Below, piece by piece: positions 1-6,995 of a stretch of 6,995 nucleotides of DNA. The notes beneath the pieces were generated by a model that was given only the letters and a program-made list of their open reading frames with translations, had not been told where the DNA came from and did no database searches. Positions within the stretch are counted from its first letter, which is position 1. Each line of letters begins with the position of its first letter. Source of the DNA: Planctomycetota bacterium (GTDB taxonomy: Bacteria > Planctomycetota > Phycisphaerae > UBA1845 > Fen-1342); NCBI GenBank assembly GCA_030616465.1, contig JAUWXH010000102.1:1-6995 (forward strand), given 5' to 3'. The position numbers and the translations under genes were made by a program.

Positions 1-2674
<2,674 letters not shown>

Positions 2675-2720
2675 GACCGATCCTTCCTGTCTTTGAAGCT
2701 TCCGTTAGCCACAAAGCGCC

Positions 2721-2749
2721 ATTCTACGCTGACTGCGCGGGATGTCGAA
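2721..2749 (-). promoter_or_regulatory. Candidate sigma70-type promoter of alaS
   Basis: On the minus strand TAGAAT (2726-2721) is a good -10 hexamer, 17 bp from TTCGAC (2749-2744), a weak -35. Transcription would begin near 2714, giving a leader of about 40 nt that contains the AGGAAGGA ribosome site. Its position downstream of the hairpin at 2777-2832 suggests alaS is transcribed independently of the PEP-CTERM gene before it. Based on pattern only. Confidence 0.4.
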
Positions 2750-2760
2750 ACAAAGGGGTG

Positions 2761-2832
2761 CCGGGAGGGCGAAGCTCCTGCTTAGCCCGGGGCGGTGGCG
2801 CGGTCGGAGCCTCACCGGCCCCGTTAAGCAGG
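2761..2832. repeat. Large imperfect hairpin / interspersed repeat between genes
   Basis: CCTGCTTA (2777-2784) pairs with TAAGCAGG (2825-2832), then CGGGG (2788-2792) with CCCCG (2819-2823), then CGGTG (2793-2797) with CACCG (2813-2817): 18 bp in three blocks with small bulges. The left side, GGGAGGGCGAAGCTCCTGC from 2763, resembles another dispersed repeat I recall from planctomycete-type genomes. It lies 3' of the PEP-CTERM gene and could stop or stabilise its transcript, but there is no T-run, so it is not a standard intrinsic terminator. Confidence 0.55.
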
Positions 2833-2863
2833 TCCGCCGTATCCCGTGTACGTGAATGACGGT

Positions 2864-3607
2864 CTAGATGTGTATCCTGAGCCCGCGGCGACCGGCGAGC
2901 AACACGGTCATGAGCAGCAACGCCGCGCTGGCCGGCTCGGGCGTGCTCAGGTAACGCTGGTCGGAGCCGAATTCGATGATGCTGGCATTGGCCGCCGGGA
3001 GGAGCTGTTCCTCGGTCAGCGTGCCGGTGAGCGTCAGTTCGTAGCAGATAGAGTCGCTGACGGCCGGCTGGTTGCCGGGGATCTCGAGGATCGGCGGGTC
3101 GGCCGCGATTCCCCCGAATGGTCCGTTCACGGTCCCGTTGCCGCCGTCGAAGCGCGTGGTTTCGCCGCCGCCCTGGCCGTTGCTCGTGCTGATAACGTGC
3201 TGGTAAGCCTCCATGAGATCGCCGCCGAAGTCGTTGGTCCAGAGCCATTCCTCGGCGACGCTGTCGCCGGCGACCCGATCGGACCACGAGCCGAGGCCAA
3301 TTGAGCCGGGCCCGACAACCGCGGCGTCCCCGCTGAGAATATCTACACCGGGCAGGTTGATGCCGAGCGAGACCAGGAGTGAGTCGGACACCTCAAAGCT
3401 ATCGGGCACGCCAGTGCTGGTGTTCTCCAGCAGGACGCTAAGCTGGTTTCCATCGATGGCGAACGTGCCGCGGGCGGCAAGACCGTTGAGCGGCTCGTTG
3501 TTGTTGCCGCCGGCGTCAGCCGTGTATTCGACGATGATGTCGGCAGCGGCATAAGGCGCCGATGCGAGAGCTGCCAACGTGCACAGAAACCAGGCCGATG
3601 CGCGCAT
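2864..3607 (-). CDS. Secreted PEP-CTERM sorting-domain protein, unknown function
   Basis: A 247-residue exported protein. Residues 1-22 form a Sec signal peptide (Arg near the start, hydrophobic core, cleavage likely after APYAAA). The C-terminus is a clear PEP-CTERM tag: TPEPAS (222-227), a hydrophobic helix ALLLMTVLLAG (229-239), then RRG and a short basic tail. In this family the tag is recognised in the inner membrane by an exosortase, which cleaves at the PEP motif; no exosortase is in the window. The mature part is acidic and rich in Gly, Asn and Ser (for instance GGNNN and NGQGGG) with predicted beta character; no enzymatic motif is visible and only one mature Cys. A segment with WLWTNDFGGDL and HVISTSN (around 120-143) looks like the most conserved core, but I cannot name a function. 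Start: ATG with AGGAGG (3614-3619) 6 nt upstream. Stop TAG at 2864-2866. Probably monocistronic. Confidence 0.9.
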   Translation of the reverse strand: MRASAWFLCTLAALASAPYAAADIIVEYTADAGGNNNEPLNGLAARGTFAIDGNQLSVLLENTSTGVPDSFEVSDSLLVSLGINLPGVDILSGDAAVVGPGSIGLGSWSDRVAGDSVAEEWLWTNDFGGDLMEAYQHVISTSNGQGGGETTRFDGGNGTVNGPFGGIAADPPILEIPGNQPAVSDSICYELTLTGTLTEEQLLPAANASIIEFGSDQRYLSTPEPASAALLLMTVLLAGRRGLRIHI

Positions 3608-3626
3608 GTCACTCCTCCTGTTTGTT

Positions 3627-3648
3627 GTACTCGCCGCGCGGCGTGTAC
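3627..3648. promoter_or_regulatory. Dyad-symmetric operator-like site in the PEP-CTERM gene leader
   Basis: A 12-bp perfect palindrome CGCCGCGCGGCG (3632-3643) is flanked symmetrically by T and then GTAC on both sides (3627-3630 and 3645-3648), making a 22-bp dyad with a single mismatched pair. It lies 20 bp upstream of the ATG and directly upstream of the ribosome site. It could be a regulator binding site or an mRNA structure controlling ribosome access. Function is inferred from symmetry and location only. Confidence 0.4.
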
Positions 3649-3692
3649 GACTGCCGCCGGGTAGTGCTGGGATTATTCACTCAGATGACACT

Positions 3693-3721
3693 AGTTAATC
3701 GTCAGTGCGGCAGGCCGTCAA
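3693..3721 (-). promoter_or_regulatory. Weak candidate promoter for the PEP-CTERM gene
   Basis: Minus strand TTGACG (3721-3716) as -35 and TTAACT (3698-3693) as -10, spaced 17 bp. The -35 is good, the -10 matches only 3 of 6. It would give a leader of about 80 nt that includes the dyad at 3627-3648. Planctomycete promoters are poorly described, so confidence is low. Confidence 0.25.
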
Positions 3722-3781
3722 GGAAATTCTGAGACGGTCCGAGAAATTATGGGTTAGCTGGTTCCTGCTCGCCGGAGATGC

Positions 3782-3809
3782 AAAAAAAGAGCCGCGCGTT
3801 CGGCGCCGG
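3782..3809 (-). terminator. Intrinsic terminator reading leftward
   Basis: On the minus strand CCG-g-CGC (3809-3804), loop CGAAC, GCGCGG (3797-3792), then CT and seven Ts (3788-3782): a 6-bp GC stem with one bulged base and a T-run. It would end a leftward transcript entering from the right. The nearest recognised gene upstream on that strand is the C26 hydrolase, whose stop is over 750 bp away, so either that message has a very long 3' tail or an unrecognised RNA is made in between. Confidence 0.5.
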
Positions 3810-4131
3810 ACTCATCCCCAGCAGGTGAGAATCCGCGCGGATTGATCGGTGCCCGCATAGGCGAATAGCGCCGGCGTGGTAACACACTCGCGGTCAGGGT
3901 GGCGCGGTGGGTGAGGAGAGGGGCGCTGCAGACCGGCGCAGACCGCGGGCAGCGTGTTCACGCGTCTTTGTGCATGAAGGGGAGCCCTCGATACCCGCGG
4001 TTGTAGGATCGTAGGCAGGCACGGCGGCTCAGGTCAAAGCGGTCCACCCAGAAAAGGCCGCCGCTCGCTCCTCGAGCAAGGCGGTTTGCGACGCGTCGGA
4101 CGTCCACAGGGCAGGGGGCAGGGAAAAGGCC

Positions 4132-4164
4132 GCGGGCCAGCCGGTCCGCGGACGGCTGACCCGC
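4132..4164. other. Strong stem-loop in the non-coding stretch
   Basis: GCGGGCCAGCCG (4132-4143) pairs with CGGCTGACCCGC (4153-4164) at 11 of 12 positions, with a 9-nt loop holding the palindrome TCCGCGGA. On the minus strand the stem is followed by GGCCTTTTCCC (4130-4120), so it could act as a weak leftward terminator. A mini-hairpin CACG-GGTT-CGTG (4164-4175) adjoins it. Confidence 0.45.
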
Positions 4165-4192
4165 ACGGGTTCGTGGGCAAGGCGCGTGGAGC

Positions 4193-4226
4193 ATCGGAGA
4201 GCCGTGGGGTTCACATTCTCTCCGAT
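4193..4226. other. Stem-loop with perfect 9-bp arms
   Basis: ATCGGAGAG (4193-4201) and CTCTCCGAT (4218-4226) are perfectly complementary. Inside, GTG (4204-4206) and CAC (4212-4214) can extend the helix around GGGTT. With the neighbouring stem at 4132-4164 it forms a run of structures within 95 bp. I do not recognise a known RNA family; it could be a structured RNA or another palindromic repeat. Confidence 0.45.
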
Positions 4227-4377
4227 TATTAGAATGCTAGGTGGCCAATCGTGTGGATCAAGCGCGGTGGGGGCAGGGCCGAGAAAGCCTGGACTGCCGG
4301 CGTGCCCGGCCACGGTCGCCGCCAAGAAAAAGCCGGCTTCCATGGCGGCGTTTCAAAGCCAACGTGTACGTTTGACG

Positions 4378-4424
4378 AACCACGAAGGCACCAAGACACA
4401 AGTGTCTATTCCGTAAGGGGTCAG
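4378..4424. repeat. ACCACGAAGGCACCAAGACAC-type interspersed repeat
   Basis: The segment from 4378 begins AACCACGAAGGCACCAAG and runs into the palindrome AGACAC-AA-GTGTCT (4394-4407), then TATTCCGTAAGGGGTCAG. From memory the first part is a dispersed sequence common to planctomycetes and other environmental bacteria, whose translation gives the spurious peptide NHEGTKT. The second part resembles sequences I associate with REP/Y1-transposase-like debris. No transposase is present. Family identity is recollection only. Confidence 0.55.
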
Positions 4425-4441
4425 CATCGAGCGAGGCGCGC

Positions 4442-4534
4442 GTGCCACGCCCAAGCGCGGCGCGGGCATGCCGTTCGCGCCCGTTTGAGCATGCCCGCGC
4501 CGGCGACCTGACGGCTCCGGCTTGGGCATGGCAC
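4442..4534. repeat. Nested inverted-repeat cluster 3' of the C26 gene
   Basis: Inner arms CGGCGCGGGCATGC (4458-4471) and GCATGCCCGCGCCG (4489-4502) are perfect 14-bp complements around 17 nt. Outer arms GTGCCACGCCCAAGC (4442-4456) and GCTTGGGCATGGCAC (4520-4534) match at 14 of 15. Outer and inner left arms are 1 nt apart; on the right 17 nt separate them. The GGGCATG(G/C) core recurs in the arms, so the cluster looks like related REP-like units in alternating orientation. It lies just beyond the stop of the C26 gene and may protect or end its transcript. Confidence 0.7.
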
Positions 4535-4570
4535 CCGCCGCTCTGTCAGATAGGTGGACGTTTTCGGTCC

Positions 4571-5332
4571 TCAGCGGCCGGCCGGCGCCGACCTGCACAG
4601 GCGATGCGTGGCCGCCTCTTGCACCAATGCGGCGAAGAGCCGCAGGTGCTCCGGGCGGTCGAGCAGGTCTTCGGGGTGCCATTGGACGGTGAGCAGGAAG
4701 CGGCCGTCGCAGTCCTCCGAGGCCTCGACGACGCCATCGGCGGCGATGGCGACCGTGCGCAGGCCCGTGCCGAGGCGCTCCCCGTCCACGATCTGGTGGT
4801 GCCGGCTGTTCACTTCGAGGCGGGTGTTGCCGACGATCTGGGCCAGGCGCGAGCCCGGGTCGATCTGCACGTGGTGGAACGCGTTGACGTCCTTGGGGAG
4901 GTGGTGCGTGACCGGCGGCGTCAGGCCCAGATCGTCCACGTGCTGGATCAGCGGCCCGCCACGTGCCACGTGGGCCGCTTGGTGCCCCAGGCACGTCGCG
5001 AAGATAGGGATTCCGGCCCGGTCGGCGCGGCGAAAGAAGTCAAGCTCGAACCGCGCTCGGCGCTCGTGCAGGGGGATTGTCTTGGGGTGCGGCGACTCGC
5101 CGAACAAAACCGGTGGAAGGTCGAACCCCCCGCTGAACATCAACCCGTCGTAGCAGGTGAGGATCTCGTCGAGCAGGGCGTCGTCGTAGTCGGGCGGCAC
5201 CGGGACGGGCTGGGGCAAGCCGCCCGCCGCGAAAACCCCGTCCGTGTAACCGGCCAGCAGATACGACTGCTCGCGTGGCGTCTCGTCCTGATTCACGCCG
5301 AAGTTGCTGGTCACGCCGATATTCGGTCGCAT
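4571..5332 (-). CDS. Peptidase C26 / gamma-glutamyl-GABA hydrolase-like amidohydrolase
   Basis: A 253-residue cytoplasmic protein of the class I glutamine amidotransferase fold, closest in pattern to peptidase C26 (PuuD-like) enzymes that hydrolyse gamma-glutamyl amides such as gamma-glutamyl-GABA. Visible elements in order: the N-terminal IGVTSN strand, SGGFDLPP (67-74; the family's SGGxDxxP), the nucleophile elbow ATCLGHQ with Cys114 and GGPLIQ after it, VNSRHHQ (174-180), and QWHPE (217-221) giving His219 and Glu221. The Cys-His-Glu triad is complete and length is normal for the family. The elbow reads CLGHQ, where PuuD-type enzymes usually have CRG; CLGHQ is more common in the glutaminase subunits of biosynthetic enzymes, so substrate is uncertain. 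Start: ATG with GGAG (5341-5338) 5 nt upstream; stop TGA at 4571-4573. Divergent from bamA, with no obvious metabolic partner, so the physiological substrate cannot be inferred from context. Confidence 0.88.
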   Translation of the reverse strand: MRPNIGVTSNFGVNQDETPREQSYLLAGYTDGVFAAGGLPQPVPVPPDYDDALLDEILTCYDGLMFSGGFDLPPVLFGESPHPKTIPLHERRARFELDFFRRADRAGIPIFATCLGHQAAHVARGGPLIQHVDDLGLTPPVTHHLPKDVNAFHHVQIDPGSRLAQIVGNTRLEVNSRHHQIVDGERLGTGLRTVAIAADGVVEASEDCDGRFLLTVQWHPEDLLDRPEHLRLFAALVQEAATHRLCRSAPAGR

Positions 5333-5403
5333 GTTATCTCCGTGGATCGAGCACCCGGCGGGCGACCCCGCCGAATCTCACGCGGCTTGCCGGCGTCGGG
5401 CCG

Positions 5404-5431
5404 TTGCACGCCGGGCGATGGGCGGTATAGT
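5404..5431 (+). promoter_or_regulatory. Candidate promoter of bamA
   Basis: TATAGT (5426-5431) matches the -10 consensus at 5 of 6 positions, 16 bp after TTGCAC (5404-5409), a partial -35. Transcription would begin near 5438, leaving a leader of roughly 75 nt with the hairpin at 5455-5475. Pattern-based. Confidence 0.45.
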
Positions 5432-5454
5432 AACGGATGGTTGGGTTGGCGCGG

Positions 5455-5475
5455 TCCCCGCTCGCTCGGCGGGGA
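5455..5475 (+). promoter_or_regulatory. Leader hairpin upstream of bamA
   Basis: TCCCCGC (5455-5461) and GCGGGGA (5469-5475) form a perfect 7-bp stem with a 7-nt loop, followed by AAACAACCCC. No T-run follows, so it is not a plus-strand terminator. It would lie in the bamA 5' leader and could influence message stability or translation; no known riboswitch is recognised. Confidence 0.4.
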
Positions 5476-5511
5476 AAACAACCCCATCATGTTCTGGCAG
5501 CCTGGTGACGC

Positions 5512-6995
5512 GTGCAATCAAGCAACGGCCGTAGACGCAGGTTCAGGTGGGCAGGTTGGATCGGCCTGGGCGTCGGGGTGCTGTGTCTGGCAGCGCCGCC
5601 GGCGACCGGCCAGGACCAGGTCACCGAGGGCATGACCGTCAAGCGGGTCGAGTTGGAGGGCCTGCAAACCATCAGCGAGGGTTATGTCCGGCGGGTGATC
5701 AAGACTCGTGCGGACCAGCCCTTCGCCCGCCGGCAGGTCCTGGAGGACACCCGCGAGCTCTTGCGGACACGCAAGTTCCTGAACGTCTTCGCCACGACGC
5801 GGGTGGAGGAAGGCCAGGCGGTTGTCGTCTTCACCCTTCAGGAGAAGCCGGAGATCATCTCCGTCGAGCTGGAGGGCAACAAGCGCTTCAAGGACGAGGA
5901 ACTGTTCAAGCTGACGCCGGTGGCCGGCCAGCCGATCGACCGCTACGAGATCAATCGGGGGCGCGAGGACATCGAGCGGAAGTACAAGGAAGCCGGCTAC
6001 TACTACAGCGAGGTCGAGCTTGACGAGCGTGCCCTGGCCGAAGAGGGGCGGGTGATCTACCGCATCACCGAGGGCCCGCGGGTCAAGGTGCGCAAGATTC
6101 GGCTGGAAGGGGCGCGTTCCTTCCCGGGGCTGCAACTGAGATCCAGGATCCAGACAAAGACCTACCTGTGGATCTTCCGCAAGGGTGCGTTCGATGAGGA
6201 TCAGGCCGAGCGCGACGCGCTCGCGCTCCAGACCTTCTATCGCGAAGAGGGTTTTCTCGACGCGCGCGTGGGCTACCGCCTGGAGTTTGACACGGTGGAT
6301 CGCTCAAACCTGACGGTCATCTTCGTCTTCGAGGAGGGCGACCGCTACCGGATTCAGGATGTCCGCTTGAGCGGCAACGAGGTCTTCAGCGATACGCAGA
6401 TACGTGGCGTGATGCAGCTCGGCCCCGGTTCGGTCCTCCGCGAGGAAACGCTGCGCCAGGACCTCCGCCACATCAGGGACCTGTACGGCGAAATCGGCTA
6501 CGTCGATGCTGATATCGGGCCGCGGCCGGAGTTTCTCGAAGAGCCCGGCGTGGTGTTGCTCAATCTTGACGTCCTCGAGGGCAAGCGTTCGCGCTTCGGG
6601 CGGATCACCGTCCGCGGCAATCAGCGCACCAGGGATGAAGTGGTCCGCCGCGAGCTGCGGTTCTATCCCGGTGAGGACTACAACACGATCAAGGCGCGCA
6701 AGGCCGAGCAGCGACTCGAGGAGACCGGGCTGTTCACCCGCGCGACCATCACGCCCCTGGTGGACGTGGACGGGTTCCGTGAGGCGCTCGTCGAGGTCGA
6801 GGAGGCCGAGACGATCCTGTTTCTGATCGGCGTCGGCGTCAGCACCGATAGCGGCGTGCTGGGCTCCCTGAGTATCGAGAACCGGAACTTCGATCTGTTC
6901 GATTGGCCGCGCACCTGGGGCGAGTTCTTCCGCGGCCGGGCCTTTCGCGGCGACGGCCAGCGGCTGAGCTTCCGGGCGGAACCCGGCACCGAGCT
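5512..6995 (+). CDS. bamA: Outer-membrane protein assembly factor BamA, C-terminal half beyond right edge
   Basis: Inserts beta-barrel proteins into the outer membrane. 494 codons are present. Residues 1-35 form a signal peptide: basic RRRR start, hydrophobic GLGVGVLCLAA core, cleavage near ATGQ. Five POTRA-like repeats follow, at about 42-113, 114-189, 190-277, 278-357 and 360-430, recognisable by repeated V-x-G-N starts (VELEGLQTI, VELEGNKRF, IRLEGARSF, VRLSGNEVF, ITVRGNQRT) and by the YGEIGY and EETGLF helix ends. The barrel begins about 435 with FLIGVGVSTDSGVLGSLSIENRNF, a usual BamA pattern of GVGYST-like first strand and NxNF turn. The start is GTG at 5512: an in-frame TGA at 5506-5508 excludes anything earlier, and the next starts would remove the signal peptide. 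The ribosome site is weak (GGTGA at 5504-5508, only 3 nt away). The diverging C26 gene is unrelated. The rest of the barrel and its C-terminal beta-signal are outside the window. Confidence 0.93.
   Translation, partial: MQSSNGRRRRFRWAGWIGLGVGVLCLAAPPATGQDQVTEGMTVKRVELEGLQTISEGYVRRVIKTRADQPFARRQVLEDTRELLRTRKFLNVFATTRVEEGQAVVVFTLQEKPEIISVELEGNKRFKDEELFKLTPVAGQPIDRYEINRGREDIERKYKEAGYYYSEVELDERALAEEGRVIYRITEGPRVKVRKIRLEGARSFPGLQLRSRIQTKTYLWIFRKGAFDEDQAERDALALQTFYREEGFLDARVGYRLEFDTVDRSNLTVIFVFEEGDRYRIQDVRLSGNEVFSDTQIRGVMQLGPGSVLREETLRQDLRHIRDLYGEIGYVDADIGPRPEFLEEPGVVLLNLDVLEGKRSRFGRITVRGNQRTRDEVVRRELRFYPGEDYNTIKARKAEQRLEETGLFTRATITPLVDVDGFREALVEVEEAETILFLIGVGVSTDSGVLGSLSIENRNFDLFDWPRTWGEFFRGRAFRGDGQRLSFRAEPGTE

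Larger units (their letters stand above)
3810..4570. other. Long non-coding stretch with palindromes and repeats
   Basis: No convincing gene on either strand: open frames here (up to 104 codons) lack ribosome sites and family resemblance, and are rich in Arg, Pro and Ala as expected from GC-rich noncoding DNA. It holds a perfect 14-bp palindrome AATCCGCGCGGATT (3830-3843), a G-rich run around 4109-4123, stem-loops at 4132-4226, a short hairpin GCCGG/CCGGC (4296-4310) and the repeat cluster from 4378. It may be an accumulation site for small repeats or include an unannotated RNA. Confidence 0.6.

Noticed and set aside
2724..3304. Open frames on both strands overlapping the PEP-CTERM gene
   Set aside because: The PEP-CTERM frame has a signal peptide, sorting tag and strong ribosome site; the overlapping frames are Arg/Gly/Pro-rich with none of these.
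3958..4343. Two minus-strand open frames (78 and 104 codons) in the noncoding stretch
   Set aside because: No ribosome site, overlapping different frames, run through hairpins, and the 78-codon frame starts inside a stem arm; composition is that of GC-rich noncoding DNA.
4186..4511. Short plus-strand open frames including one with the peptide NHEGTKT
   Set aside because: The peptide is the usual spurious translation of a dispersed repeat; no ribosome site or conserved content.
4378..4534. Possible CRISPR array
   Set aside because: The repeats are inverted and nested with no regular spacers and no cas genes nearby.
5486..5491. ATG near 5489 as the bamA start
   Set aside because: It is in a different frame from bamA, and an in-frame TGA at 5506-5508 bars any start upstream of 5509.
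5512..5550. Twin-arginine signal on BamA (RRRRFRW)
   Set aside because: The match to the Tat consensus is partial and BamA proteins are Sec substrates; the Arg run is better read as the basic n-region.
4442..5635. 397-codon plus-strand open frame
   Set aside because: It is antisense to the C26 hydrolase, which has clear catalytic motifs on the minus strand, and its product is a low-complexity Arg/Val/Ala-rich sequence running through the repeat cluster and into the bamA start in another frame.
5518..6135. 205-codon minus-strand open frame
   Set aside because: Antisense to the bamA signal peptide and first POTRA domains; a mirror of the real coding frame.

Overview
The window is GC-rich chromosomal DNA that I read as coming from a planctomycete or a close relative of that phylum. 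The reasons are a 'eukaryote-like' AlaS sequence style, a PEP-CTERM secreted protein, a BamA outer-membrane assembly protein (so a diderm cell), and several short palindromic interspersed repeats of a kind I recall from planctomycete-type genomes. The lineage is an inference; no rRNA or other decisive marker is present.

Layout from left to right. Positions 1-2674 (minus) hold alaS, alanyl-tRNA synthetase, open to the left edge so that its C-terminal end is missing. Its frame is unbroken for 891 codons from a GTG start and carries in-frame segments that look like captured palindromic repeats at three places, plus an extra segment of about 70 residues. Positions 2675-2863 are intergenic, with a large imperfect hairpin/repeat and a candidate alaS promoter. 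Positions 2864-3607 (minus) encode a secreted PEP-CTERM protein of unknown function with an operator-like dyad in its leader. Positions 3608-4570 form a non-coding stretch of almost 1 kb with a minus-strand terminator, several strong stem-loops and a dense cluster of nested inverted repeats. Positions 4571-5332 (minus) encode a class I glutamine amidotransferase-like hydrolase of the peptidase C26 (PuuD-like) family. Positions 5333-5511 are a divergent intergenic region with a candidate promoter and leader hairpin. Positions 5512-6995 (plus) hold the first half of bamA: signal peptide, five POTRA domains and the beginning of the barrel, running off the right edge.

The genes do not form one pathway. 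alaS is translation housekeeping, bamA is outer-membrane biogenesis, the C26 hydrolase is small-molecule catabolism, and the PEP-CTERM protein would be an export substrate of an exosortase encoded elsewhere. What links the window is the density of small palindromic repeats, both between genes and, unusually, inside the reading frame of an essential gene. I see no CRISPR array, tRNA, rRNA, transposase or phage gene. No complete new biological system is evident. The most notable observation is the repeat-laden, mosaic-looking alaS.
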